The translations under genes were made by a program, and so were the position numbers. Source: Erysipelotrichaceae bacterium (GTDB lineage Bacteria; Bacillota_I; Bacilli_A; Erysipelotrichales; Erysipelotrichaceae). Taken from it: 64,000 nucleotides of DNA. Below, piece by piece: positions 1 through 11,320 of this stretch; the stretch's first letter is position 1, and each line of letters starts with the position of its first letter. Below the pieces are notes generated by a model. It searched no databases and was not told the origin of the DNA. It saw only the letters and a list, made by a program, of their open reading frames with translations. Location: contig JARKSP010000047.1 of NCBI GenBank assembly GCA_029974225.1, positions 1 to 64,000 of the forward strand, written 5' to 3'.

Positions 1-3275
<3,275 letters not shown>

Positions 3276-3292
3276 CAGATATCACCGCCTTA

Positions 3293-3303
3293 ATTATACC
3301 ATA
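3293..3303 (-). promoter_or_regulatory. Extended -10 promoter of pcrA-ligA
   Basis: On the minus strand this reads TATGGTATAAT: a perfect -10 hexamer with the TGn extension and no good -35. It would give a leader of only about 11 bases before the pcrA ATG at 3275. The same 11-mer recurs at several other genes in the window. Confidence 0.6.
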
Positions 3304-3393
3304 TTGCCAGTCAATTACCTGCAGTAGTAAAGATAAAAATAACTGTCTGGCAAATATTTGGACAGTATAAAAAATGTTTTTTTATTGCTTATC

Positions 3394-3404
3394 TATGCTA
3401 TAAT
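3394..3404 (+). promoter_or_regulatory. Extended -10 promoter of the Lrp-family regulator gene
   Basis: TATGCTATAAT lies 27 bases before the chosen ATG at 3432. It has the TGn-TATAAT extended -10 form and a poor -35. It probably drives the regulator and the aminotransferase together. Confidence 0.55.
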
Positions 3405-3431
3405 AATCACTATGAAAAGGAGAATGTGATT

Positions 3432-3917
3432 ATGTTAAAAGAAATGTTAAGTCTATTGGAGAAAAATGCCAGAATCGAGGTAACCGACTTAGCCGCCTTA
3501 CTGAATACTGATGAAAAAACTGTTAATGAACAGATCAGGGAATGTGAGGAAAAACATATAATTGCTGGCTATCACACTATCATCAACTGGGATAATACCA
3601 ATACAGAAATAGTTAAGGCGATGATAGCTGTCTCAAGCACTCCTGAAAGAGATCAGGGTTATGATCATATCGCGGAAATTATTGCCAGCTATCCTGAAGT
3701 CGCTTCATTATATCTGGTAAGTGGCCGTACAGAATTTATGCTGATTATCAATGCCGCAACAATGCGTGAAATTGCCGATTTTGTGGCTCATAGATTAGCT
3801 CCCATTGAGGGAGTCCGAACCACTGAAACCATGTTTATCCTGAAGGAATACAAGGTTATGGGTGAGCTTATGAATAAGGGAAAAGATAAACCGGGAAGAC
3901 TGCTGATGACATTATGA
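3432..3917 (+). CDS. Lrp/AsnC family transcriptional regulator (AlaR-like)
   Basis: A one-domain-plus-HTH regulator of the feast/famine type, 161 residues. The N-terminal winged helix-turn-helix covers about residues 1-55 (LLNTDEKTVNEQIRECEEKHII), followed by the AsnC ligand-binding domain (EVASLYLVSGRTEFMLII). I chose the ATG at 3432 because AAGGAG at 3417-3422 is 9 bases upstream; the in-frame GTG at 3426 is too close to that site. It overlaps the next gene, an aminotransferase, by 4 bases (ATGA). The pair resembles Bacillus alaR-alaT (yugG-yugH), where the regulator senses alanine and controls alanine transaminase. The ligand here is inferred from that context only. Confidence 0.85.
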   Translation: MLKEMLSLLEKNARIEVTDLAALLNTDEKTVNEQIRECEEKHIIAGYHTIINWDNTNTEIVKAMIAVSSTPERDQGYDHIAEIIASYPEVASLYLVSGRTEFMLIINAATMREIADFVAHRLAPIEGVRTTETMFILKEYKVMGELMNKGKDKPGRLLMTL

Positions 3918-5080
3918 TGATTTTTGATGAATTAATTAACAAACAGGTAAGAGAAATGGCCCCAAGCGGCATTAGAAAGTTTTTCGATATCGCCAGCACT
4001 AAAAAAGGCGTTATCTCTTTAGGCGTGGGCGAGCCGGATTTTATCACCCCCTACCATATCCGAGAAGCAGCCATGTATGCGATCAAATGCGGCAAAACCT
4101 TCTATACTGCCAATGTTGGTCTTTTAGAGCTGCGAAAAGAAATCTGCAACTACTATCTGCGCCGCTTCAATCTGAGCTACAATCCGGTAGGTGAATGTAT
4201 GATTACTGTTGGCGGTTCTGAAGCTATTGACATCGTTTTAAGAGCTCTGATAAATGAAGGTGATGAAGTAATTCTGCCAACTCCCAGCTATGTCGCCTAC
4301 GCCCCGATTGTCGAACTGTCAAAAGGCAAGGTTGTGGAAGTGACAATGAGAGAAGAAAACGGTTTTAAACTGCAAAGAGAGGAGCTTCAGAAAGCCATCA
4401 GCCCGAAAACCAAGGCGATTATCATCAATTTCCCCTCAAATCCTACCGGGGGAATTATGGAATATGATGACTATCTGCAGCTGGCTGATCTGATCAAAGA
4501 GAATAATATTCTGGTTATTTCTGATGAAATCTATGCTGAACTTACCTATGACAAAAAACATGTCAGCATTGCCAATATCCCTGAGCTGAAAGAAAACACT
4601 ATTATTATCAACGGCTTCTCTAAAGCTTATTCGATGACCGGCTATCGTATCGGCTATATTCTGGCTGCGGAGCCACTGGTCAGGATGTTCAATAAAATCC
4701 ATCAGTACACCATTATGTGTGCCTGCACTTCCAGCCAGTTTGCGGCTATTGCAGCAGCCAAGAACGGTGATAAGGACATTGAGGAAATGTATCTGTCCTT
4801 TAAGCAGCGTCGAAACTATATTGTCAAGGAGTTAAACCGGATCGGTCTTAAGACCCATCTTCCTGAAGGAGCATTCTATGTCTTCCCTTCTATTAAATCC
4901 ACCAATATGACTTCCAATCAGTTTTGTGAAGAACTGCTTGAAAAAGAAAATCTGGCCCTTGTTCCCGGCAGTGCTTTCGGGAAAGATGGCGAAGGATATG
5001 TCAGAATTTCCTACGCCTACTCCTTAGCCGAAATTAAACAGGCCATTACCAGACTGGAAAGATTTTTAGCCTCACTTTAA
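3914..5080 (+). CDS. PLP-dependent class I/II aminotransferase (AlaT/AspC-like)
   Basis: Fold-type I aminotransferase of 388 residues, the same length as Bacillus AlaT (YugH, about 386). Visible marks are GVGEPDFITP near the N-terminus, the FPSNPTGG motif, the cofactor Asp-Tyr region (VISDEIYAELTY), the Schiff-base lysine in NGFSKAYSMTG, and the C-terminal substrate arginine in GYVRISYA. Translation is coupled to the Lrp-type gene by an ATGA overlap; a second ATG follows immediately at 3917. Substrate (alanine, aspartate or aromatic) cannot be fixed from sequence; the neighbour favours alanine/glutamate exchange. A hairpin terminator follows at 5086. Confidence 0.88.
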   Translation: MMIFDELINKQVREMAPSGIRKFFDIASTKKGVISLGVGEPDFITPYHIREAAMYAIKCGKTFYTANVGLLELRKEICNYYLRRFNLSYNPVGECMITVGGSEAIDIVLRALINEGDEVILPTPSYVAYAPIVELSKGKVVEVTMREENGFKLQREELQKAISPKTKAIIINFPSNPTGGIMEYDDYLQLADLIKENNILVISDEIYAELTYDKKHVSIANIPELKENTIIINGFSKAYSMTGYRIGYILAAEPLVRMFNKIHQYTIMCACTSSQFAAIAAAKNGDKDIEEMYLSFKQRRNYIVKELNRIGLKTHLPEGAFYVFPSIKSTNMTSNQFCEELLEKENLALVPGSAFGKDGEGYVRISYAYSLAEIKQAITRLERFLASL

Positions 5081-5085
5081 AATAT

Positions 5086-5110
5086 GCGCATCCTGTGATG
5101 CGCTTTAATT
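5086..5110 (+). terminator. Rho-independent terminator after the aminotransferase
   Basis: A 7-bp stem (GCGCATC / GATGCGC) with a CTGT loop at 5086-5103 is followed by TTTAATTT. It lies six bases past the stop codon, separating this unit from the arginase-family gene. Confidence 0.7.
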
Positions 5111-5153
5111 TGAATAAATGATATTAATGAAGTATGATATAACAGGTGAGAAA

Positions 5154-5975
5154 ATGGAAACAAAAATAATTACGGTGCCTTTAGAGGAAGGCAGCGAAAT
5201 TAAAGGCTCTGAACAAATAGCGGACTATTTAAATCAAAACGGCATTACTTCAGATACTGCAGTTACTTTTATCAAGGAAGAATCCAAGCGGGAAACTGTC
5301 TGTAACTGCTGTCTGAAAACCAAAGAAGCTGTTCTACAATGTCTTGACCGAAAACAGTTTCCTTTAATCATCGGCAGTGACCATAGCGTTTCTATCGGTT
5401 CCGTTTCAGCAGTTCTGCAGAAATATGACGTTTCAGTCTTCTGGATTGATGCTCATCCGGACATCAACACCCCCGAGGCTTCAATCACCAAAAGAATCCA
5501 TGGTATGCCGGTAGCTACCCTGATGAAAGACGGTTATCCGGAACTTTCAGAGCTGACAGAAGACAAGGTTCTGAAAAAGGAAAATCTTATCTATCTGGGA
5601 GTGCGCTGCTTTGATCCATACGAAAAAGCATATATAGAAGAAAACAAAATTGCCTTATACAATAATTTTTCAGCAGCTAAGGACAGTATCGTCAGGGTAC
5701 TTAAGAAAATCAGAAAGAATATCGTCGGACCGGTGCATATTTCTTTTGATCTGGATGCTATCAACCCTGAAATCTGTCCGGGTGTCAATACTCCGGTAAA
5801 AGAAGGGTTATCGTTTATTCAGGTTAAAGAGACCCTCAACTATCTCTTTGATAATTTTGAAGTTGTCGCAATGGACATCGTTGAATACAATCCTTTAAAT
5901 GATGTCGCTAGAAAGACTGTTAATATTATCAGTGAAATCGTTGAACTGGTAAAAGAAAAAGTGCATCACTTTTAG
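5154..5975 (+). CDS. Arginase/agmatinase/formiminoglutamase family (ureohydrolase) protein
   Basis: A binuclear manganese hydrolase of the ureohydrolase fold, 273 residues from the chosen ATG at 5154, which has AGGTGAG just upstream; an earlier in-frame ATG at 5118 lacks such a site. All metal ligands are visible: the His in GSDHSVSIGS, DAHPD, and the two Asp of SFDLDAINP. The usual DP of that last motif is NP here, but the changed Asp is not a metal ligand. PGVNTP matches the arginase-type PGxGTP loop. The product may be arginase, but agmatinase or formimidoylglutamase cannot be excluded. It stands alone between a terminator and the next promoter. Confidence 0.82.
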   Translation: METKIITVPLEEGSEIKGSEQIADYLNQNGITSDTAVTFIKEESKRETVCNCCLKTKEAVLQCLDRKQFPLIIGSDHSVSIGSVSAVLQKYDVSVFWIDAHPDINTPEASITKRIHGMPVATLMKDGYPELSELTEDKVLKKENLIYLGVRCFDPYEKAYIEENKIALYNNFSAAKDSIVRVLKKIRKNIVGPVHISFDLDAINPEICPGVNTPVKEGLSFIQVKETLNYLFDNFEVVAMDIVEYNPLNDVARKTVNIISEIVELVKEKVHHF

Positions 5976-6001
5976 AGTGCTCACCTATTCTTTTTTTATT
6001 C

Positions 6002-6012
6002 TATGGTATAAT
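6002..6012 (+). promoter_or_regulatory. Extended -10 promoter of the methyltransferase-rluA-M15 unit
   Basis: TATGGTATAAT, identical to the elements before pcrA, proS and the LCP gene. It lies about 49 bases before the ATG at 6061. No convincing -35 is visible. Confidence 0.6.
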
Positions 6013-6060
6013 TAAAATGGTTTACTTTTAAAATAAACCAGCAAATAGAGGAATTATCTT

Positions 6061-6930
6061 ATGATTGCTATTGCGGACAAGTGGCAGGATTATCAACTTA
6101 TTGATGCCGGAAATAAAGACAAGCTGGAAATCTGGAAAGATGTCATTTTAGTGCGCCCTGATCCGCAGGCTATCTGGGAAAAAGGCTTTGACCAGCGCTG
6201 GAATAAACCCGATGCACAATATATTCGCTCGGACAAGGGCGGCGGAAGCTGGACTTTCAATAAAAAACTGCCAGAATACTGGACCGTTAACTATCAGAAT
6301 CTGGTCTTCAAGGTTTCTCCAACCAACTTTAAACATACCGGTCTGTTTCCGGAACAGGCTGCCAACTGGGATTGGCTGATGCAGCTGATTAAAAATTCTC
6401 CTAAGGAAATTAAAGTATTAAACCTTTTTGCCTATACCGGAGGTGCAACCATGGCATGTGCTAAAGCCGGAGCCAGGGAAGTAGTCCACGTTGATGCCGC
6501 TAAAGGCATGGTAAACTGGGCTAAAGAAAACATGATGCTGAACCATCTGGAAAACCGTACCATTCGTTTTATTGTTGATGATGCCCTGAAATTTGTCAGA
6601 AGAGAACAGAAAAGAGGTCACAGATATCATATCATCATTATGGACCCTCCCTCATATGGCCGCGGGCCAAATGGTGAACTCTGGAAACTGGAAGACAGGC
6701 TGGAAGAACTTATTCAGCAGACTGTTTCGCTGCTGGAAAATGAGCCGGTTGCTTTTTTGGTAAATGCCTATACTACCGGATTCAGTATCCTGGCTTTAGA
6801 CAATATTATGAAGAAATACCTGCTGAAAGCTTTTCCCCAGGGAACAGTCAATACCGTGCAGCTGGGCTTACCGATTTTAAATTCTGATATGATTCTGCCC
6901 TGTGGTATTTCGGGAAGGTTTCAGCTATGA
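6061..6930 (+). CDS. Class I SAM-dependent methyltransferase, RlmI/Methyltrans_SAM family
   Basis: Probable RNA methyltransferase, 289 residues. The SAM-binding motif I is VLNLFAYTGGATMACAKAG (about residues 119-137), followed by the acidic motif VHVDAAKGMVNWAKEN and the catalytic-region motif IIIMDPPSYGRG (about 196-207). This is the arrangement of the RlmI/YccW C-terminal half; the PUA domain of full RlmI is missing, as in the shorter homologues. GAGGA lies 8 bases before the ATG. The gene overlaps the pseudouridine synthase by 4 bases, and the pairing of two RNA-modifying enzymes supports an RNA substrate. The exact nucleotide modified is unknown. Confidence 0.85.
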   Translation: MIAIADKWQDYQLIDAGNKDKLEIWKDVILVRPDPQAIWEKGFDQRWNKPDAQYIRSDKGGGSWTFNKKLPEYWTVNYQNLVFKVSPTNFKHTGLFPEQAANWDWLMQLIKNSPKEIKVLNLFAYTGGATMACAKAGAREVVHVDAAKGMVNWAKENMMLNHLENRTIRFIVDDALKFVRREQKRGHRYHIIIMDPPSYGRGPNGELWKLEDRLEELIQQTVSLLENEPVAFLVNAYTTGFSILALDNIMKKYLLKAFPQGTVNTVQLGLPILNSDMILPCGISGRFQL

Positions 6931-7583
6931 TAAAAATCATTTTTGAAGATAATCATCTTCTGGTAGTGGAAAAACCGGTTAATATGCCCGTCTGTCCGGA
7001 TGACTCCAAGGATCTGGATTTACTAACGGCATTAAAAGACTACCTGAAAGAAAAGTATCAGAAACCGGGCAATGTCTATCTGGGACTGGTCCATCGTTTA
7101 GATCGGCCTGTTGGCGGGGTGCTGGTTTTTGCCAAGACCAGTAAAGCTGCTGCCCGGCTATCCGACAGTCTGAGAAAAAACCTCTTTAAGAAAACCTATC
7201 TGGCTGTTGTCTGCGGCCAGGCCAAAAATAGAAGCCAGCTGCAGGATTATCTGATTAAGGATTCTTCAGCCAACAGGGTTTCAGTAACTACCAAAGAACA
7301 GGGCAGACTGGCAATACTGGATTATTCTCTTATTAAAACCAGAGATGACCTTTCGCTGGTAGAAATTGACCTGCAGACCGGAAGAAGTCATCAGATAAGA
7401 GTTCAGATGGCCAATGCCAGTTTACCATTATGGGGAGATCAGAGATACAATCCCCAAAGCATCAAAGGTCAGCAGATTGCCCTTTATGCCAGCAGATTAT
7501 CTTTCCCGCATCCCATAACCAAAGAAACAGTTTCCTTCACCTGTTATCCGACAGGTGGTAAAATATGGTCATATTTCGACTAG
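6927..7583 (+). CDS. RluA-family RNA pseudouridine synthase
   Basis: Isomerises uridine to pseudouridine in rRNA or tRNA. The 218-residue protein has the RluA catalytic motif HRLDRPVGGVLVFAKT (about residues 55-70, catalytic Asp in HRLD) and the later signature GRSHQIRVQMA. There is no N-terminal S4 domain, so it belongs to the short RluA/RsuA-like type that acts without one. The start ATG overlaps the methyltransferase stop (ATGA), so translation is coupled. The target site cannot be read from the sequence. Confidence 0.9.
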   Translation: MIKIIFEDNHLLVVEKPVNMPVCPDDSKDLDLLTALKDYLKEKYQKPGNVYLGLVHRLDRPVGGVLVFAKTSKAAARLSDSLRKNLFKKTYLAVVCGQAKNRSQLQDYLIKDSSANRVSVTTKEQGRLAILDYSLIKTRDDLSLVEIDLQTGRSHQIRVQMANASLPLWGDQRYNPQSIKGQQIALYASRLSFPHPITKETVSFTCYPTGGKIWSYFD

Positions 7584-7598
7584 AAAGGGTGAACCAAA

Positions 7599-8981
7599 AT
7601 GAAAAATAAAACCAAAATAACTATTTTATCGGTTGTCGTAGCCATCTTAACCATCTCCTTAGCAGGCCTGCTTTATCTGACTTTTATCAAAGACAGTAAA
7701 CTGAAAGCCATGGGCTATACTTATGATGAAATAAAACTGCTGCATCAATATGATTTGGCAGAAAAAGTTGACCATTATCATCAGAGTTTATTATATGCCT
7801 TGACCTCTAAGGATTTCCAGCAGAAAAATCTCGACTACTACCTGCTTCTGGAAAGTCAGATGGACTATACCAGTATCATCAACCAGCTGGCTGATAAATA
7901 TGATTTACAGCAGTGTCAGACGCTGCTGCAGTTTTTGGATGTCCAGGATATAATAGAGCTTGATGATTATGATAAAATCGAAAATCTGACCGATTTTAAG
8001 ACTTTGATCAATAATGGCTACACCCTGTTTTCAGCTGTGACCCTGACCAATAGTGTTGACAGCGAGACTATCAGACTGTTTACTGCTGAGCTGAATCAGC
8101 AGAAAGCTGATAACTATATCAGTTATCTGCAGAAAGGCTACACACCTGAAATCATCAATAAACTTCATAGTCTGTCAGTTGATATTTTCAACAATATCGC
8201 CGGTATCAACTATTTCAAACAACTGGACGGTCTGATCTCTAATTCAAATTTCAAAATTAACAATCTGGCCAGATACATCTGGTACATTCAGGAATTCGGC
8301 TGTGATGAAGCTGAAGCTATTGATGATGTCAACAGAAACCTGGACTTTGTCGAAGAACCAGACTTTGAAAGCTTCTATACGGGAGAAATCTTTATCGTTA
8401 ATGAATTTTCGCTGACCATGCTGGTCAATAAAAATCACCAGCTGAAGCAAGACTTTGTTCCGGAAAACCTGGTTGAAATACCTGGCGATTATCGTGAACA
8501 CAGTCAGCCTCTCTATCAGGAGGTTGCTGATGCCTTCATTACTATGAGTGATGCCTGCTACGCCGATTGTGATAGAAGAATACTGGTTTACAGCGGTTAT
8601 CGCTCCTATGATATGGAAGATTCTCTATATCAGACCATTGTTGCTGCCAATACCAGTGCGGAAGAGGCGGAGCTGGAGGATCAGGTCATTGTTGACAGTT
8701 TCGCTGCCCGAGCCGGAGCCAGCGAACATCAGACCGGTCTGGCTATCGATGTTCTGCAAAAGGGCTATAGTCATCAGGAATTTGCCGACTGTAAGTCTTC
8801 GGACTGGATGAATGACCATGCCCATGAATATGGCTTCATCTTAAGATATCCGCCAGCTAAAGCCTTTATTACCGGCTACTATTACATCAGCTATCATTAT
8901 CGATATGTTGGAGTTAAGCCGGCTACCATCATGAAGACCTACAACTGGACTTTGGAAGAATACAATTTGTTGTTTAATTAA
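7599..8981 (+). CDS. VanY-like M15 D-alanyl-D-alanine carboxypeptidase, atypical active site
   Basis: Membrane-anchored M15B peptidase-like protein, 460 residues. One transmembrane segment (about residues 7-29) leads to an extracellular helical region of about 240 residues with loose repeats around GYT/GYTxxxI, then the VanY domain (about 290-450). Zinc ligands are present: His and Asp of SEHQTGLAID, and the last His at residue 433 in YHYRYVG. The family's catalytic glutamate (EPWH) is replaced: residues 430-433 read ISYH. Activity is therefore doubtful; it may bind peptidoglycan stems without cleaving. It follows the pseudouridine synthase by 15 bases and is closed by a strong terminator. 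Confidence 0.85.
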   Translation: MKNKTKITILSVVVAILTISLAGLLYLTFIKDSKLKAMGYTYDEIKLLHQYDLAEKVDHYHQSLLYALTSKDFQQKNLDYYLLLESQMDYTSIINQLADKYDLQQCQTLLQFLDVQDIIELDDYDKIENLTDFKTLINNGYTLFSAVTLTNSVDSETIRLFTAELNQQKADNYISYLQKGYTPEIINKLHSLSVDIFNNIAGINYFKQLDGLISNSNFKINNLARYIWYIQEFGCDEAEAIDDVNRNLDFVEEPDFESFYTGEIFIVNEFSLTMLVNKNHQLKQDFVPENLVEIPGDYREHSQPLYQEVADAFITMSDACYADCDRRILVYSGYRSYDMEDSLYQTIVAANTSAEEAELEDQVIVDSFAARAGASEHQTGLAIDVLQKGYSHQEFADCKSSDWMNDHAHEYGFILRYPPAKAFITGYYYISYHYRYVGVKPATIMKTYNWTLEEYNLLFN

Positions 8982-8987
8982 CCACTT

Positions 8988-9011
8988 AGCCCTTAATTAA
9001 GGGCTTTTTTT
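8988..9011 (+). terminator. Rho-independent terminator after the M15 gene
   Basis: A perfect 18-base palindrome (AGCCCTTAA/TTAAGGGCT, 8988-9005) runs into a block of T. It ends the three-gene unit starting at 6061. Confidence 0.85.
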
Positions 9012-9029
9012 ATGTCAGAGCTACATAAT

Positions 9030-9040
9030 TATGGTATAAT
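9030..9040 (+). promoter_or_regulatory. Extended -10 promoter of proS
   Basis: TATGGTATAAT, 24 bases before the proS ATG. The leader is too short for a T-box element, so tRNA-sensing control of this synthetase is not supported here. Confidence 0.6.
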
Positions 9041-9064
9041 TTTACAAGGCCGGAGGTATCGGGT

Positions 9065-10750
9065 ATGAAACTTAAAAACAGTTATTTTTATTCCCTTAGA
9101 GAAGCACCAAAAGATGAAGAATCTATCAGTGGTATCCTGTTAAATCGAGCTGGGTTTATTAAAAAATCATCAGCTGGTATTTATATGTTTCTTCCCCTGG
9201 GTTTAAGGGTTAAAAGAAATATCGAAAACATTATCAGAGAAGAAATGGACAAAACCGGTTCTCAGGAACTTATCATGCCCTGTATGATGCCAGAAGAAGT
9301 CTATGTTGCCAGTGGCAGAAGAGAAAACTTTGGCAGCTCTATGTTTTCCTTAGAAGATAGAGCGGGAAAAAAGATGGTTTTAGGACCAACTCATGAAGAA
9401 CTGTTCGCTGTTGCAGCAGCAATGAAAGTTAATTCCTATAAAGATTTACCTGTTTCTCTATATCAGATTCAGACAAAGTTCAGAGATGAAGCCAGACCAA
9501 GATACGGGCTAATAAGAGTAAAAGAATTTCTGATGAAGGATGCCTACACTTTTGACCTTGATTATGAGGGATTAGATGTTGCTTATAGTAAAATATTCCA
9601 TGCCTATCATAATGTCTTTACTCGTCTGGGTTTAGACTACAAGGTTGTTGTAGCTGACACGGGGGTTATGGGAGGATTATTATCCGAAGAATTCCAGGCT
9701 ATCAGCGATATCGGAGAAGACACAGTGGTTTTATGTGACAGCTGTAACTATGCCAGCAATCTGGAAGTAAGTAAGAAGGTTGATCCAGCCAAAGAAACCG
9801 AAAAAGAAAAACCATTAAAAATGGTCGAAACCCCTGACCAGGAAAGTATTGAAGAAGTAGCTGAGTATCTAGGTCTTCCTATTGAGAAAACTGTCAAAGC
9901 CTTACTGATGAATGTCGATGACACATTTGTGGTTTTTCTGGTAAGAGGCAACCGCGAACTTAATGAATCAAAAGTTCTGAAACTGTTAAAGGGACAGACC
10001 TTAAGCTTTGCCAATGATGAACTGATTGCGACCAGCAATGCTGTGGCTGGCTATACCGGTCCAATCGGACTGAAGGCTAAAATTGTTATCGACTCAGAAG
10101 TACTGACAATGAAAAACTTTGTCACCGGCGCCAACAAAGAAGGCTACCACTACATCAATACCAATGTTAAAGACTTCAGCTATGATCTGACCGGTGATAT
10201 TGTCAATGTTGCCGAAGGTGATAAATGCCCTCAATGCGGCGGCAGAATCTACTTTAAAAAAGGTATTGAAGTAGGCAACACCTTTAAACTGGGTGTCAAA
10301 TATTCTCAGGCCATGAACCTGTACTATCAGGACAGGGATATGTCCTTAAAACCGGTGGTCATGGGCAGTTATGGCATCGGTGTTGGCCGAACCATGGCGG
10401 CCATTGTAGAACAGAACCATGATGAAAAAGGTTTAATCTGGCCTATAAATATCGCTCCATATAAGGTCGGCATTGTCATCATCAATGTCAAGGATGAAAC
10501 ACAGGTCAATCTGGCCAATCAGATCTATGATAGACTGATGCAGGCAGGTATTGAGCCTATTATGGATGATCGAGATGAAAGAGCCGGGGTTAAATTCAAC
10601 GACATGGAACTGATTGGTATCCCAATGCGTATAACCGTAGGTAGAGATGCCGGCAATGATAATGTTGAATTTATCCTAAGAACCGCCACAGAAAAAGAGA
10701 TTCTATCATCTGAAAAAGCCATAGAAAAAGTTATTGCGCTAGGCAAATAA
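9065..10750 (+). CDS. proS: Prolyl-tRNA synthetase (bacterial type with editing domain)
   Basis: Charges tRNA-Pro with proline. The 561 residues match the bacterial type: class II motif 1 region (GIYMFLPLGLRVKRNIENIIREEMD written here as its start), motif 2 (KFRDEARPRYGLIRVKEFLMKD, around residue 140), the inserted editing domain (about 225-385, with KTVKALLM and ANKEGYHY) and motif 3 (GSYGIGVGRTMAAI) followed by the anticodon-binding domain. CPQCGGR near 390 is usual in this type. GGAGG lies 9 bases before the ATG. Stands alone, bounded by a promoter at 9030 and a terminator at 10757. Confidence 0.97.
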   Translation: MKLKNSYFYSLREAPKDEESISGILLNRAGFIKKSSAGIYMFLPLGLRVKRNIENIIREEMDKTGSQELIMPCMMPEEVYVASGRRENFGSSMFSLEDRAGKKMVLGPTHEELFAVAAAMKVNSYKDLPVSLYQIQTKFRDEARPRYGLIRVKEFLMKDAYTFDLDYEGLDVAYSKIFHAYHNVFTRLGLDYKVVVADTGVMGGLLSEEFQAISDIGEDTVVLCDSCNYASNLEVSKKVDPAKETEKEKPLKMVETPDQESIEEVAEYLGLPIEKTVKALLMNVDDTFVVFLVRGNRELNESKVLKLLKGQTLSFANDELIATSNAVAGYTGPIGLKAKIVIDSEVLTMKNFVTGANKEGYHYINTNVKDFSYDLTGDIVNVAEGDKCPQCGGRIYFKKGIEVGNTFKLGVKYSQAMNLYYQDRDMSLKPVVMGSYGIGVGRTMAAIVEQNHDEKGLIWPINIAPYKVGIVIINVKDETQVNLANQIYDRLMQAGIEPIMDDRDERAGVKFNDMELIGIPMRITVGRDAGNDNVEFILRTATEKEILSSEKAIEKVIALGK

Positions 10751-10756
10751 AAAAGG

Positions 10757-10775
10757 CCCTCCCTGGAGGGTTTTT
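10757..10775 (+). terminator. Terminator of proS
   Basis: Stem CCCTC/GAGGG with a four-base loop at 10757-10770, then TTTTT. The upstream A-run suggests it may also work for the converging membrane-protein gene. Confidence 0.75.
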
Positions 10776-10781
10776 ATATCC

Positions 10782-11138
10782 TCAGCTGTATAGCTGTTCT
10801 TTTTTCTTTCTGATATATAAGGCGATTAAAAGGGTCACAGCACTGATAACCAGATAAACAAAGCCATAGAAAATAAAGCCGGGTTCGATAGAACGGAAGA
10901 TAACAGAATAGGAAACAGTAAAGACAATAGCCGGCAAAAAGATAAAAATTAAATACTCCTTAACGTTTTTACTGGTAACTATGCCAATCATAATACAATA
11001 GACAGGATTAATAAAATACATCAGCACAAACAAAGCCGCAGTAACTGTATCCGCCGGTAAAAACCTTACCATCACATAGGGACAAAGACCAATCAAAGCT
11101 ATCGTATAACCCAGTATATCAAGAAATCCAGTTTCCAT
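10782..11138 (-). CDS. Small integral membrane protein, function unknown
   Basis: A 118-residue protein not recognised as any named family. It has about four hydrophobic helices (roughly residues 8-24, 32-54, 62-84 and 90-108) and a basic tail (IRKKKEQLYS), which suggests a polytopic inner-membrane protein with a cytoplasmic C-terminus. I chose the ATG at 11138 because AGGATGG lies 7 bases upstream; a TTG two codons earlier is too close. It converges on proS and stands alone. No partner gene hints at its role. Confidence 0.6.
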   Translation of the reverse strand: METGFLDILGYTIALIGLCPYVMVRFLPADTVTAALFVLMYFINPVYCIMIGIVTSKNVKEYLIFIFLPAIVFTVSYSVIFRSIEPGFIFYGFVYLVISAVTLLIALYIRKKKEQLYS

Positions 11139-11320
11139 CTTCAAACCATCCTAACATTTATATTCTAACAAACTCCTTATGCCGGCCGCAATCCAATCTC
11201 CGGTTTAAAGCAGCTATCTTTTAAAAACTTAATTAATTTATTCAGGAAATCTATTTATTACCGAGCATAAACAGACCTGATTAGGTATAATATTAATATA
11301 GACAAGGAGAAAAGAATAAA

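Noticed and set aside
5154-5975. Loss of metal site in the arginase-family protein because DP reads NP
   Set aside because: The changed Asp is not one of the metal ligands; all six ligands are present.
9012-9064. T-box leader for proS
   Set aside because: Only about 18 bases of leader remain after the -10 element; no space for a specifier stem or antiterminator.
11145-11320. Adenine riboswitch ahead of adenosine deaminase
   Set aside because: No three-way-junction core or the conserved loop residues can be found in the 176-base gap; only a -10 and ribosome site are supported.
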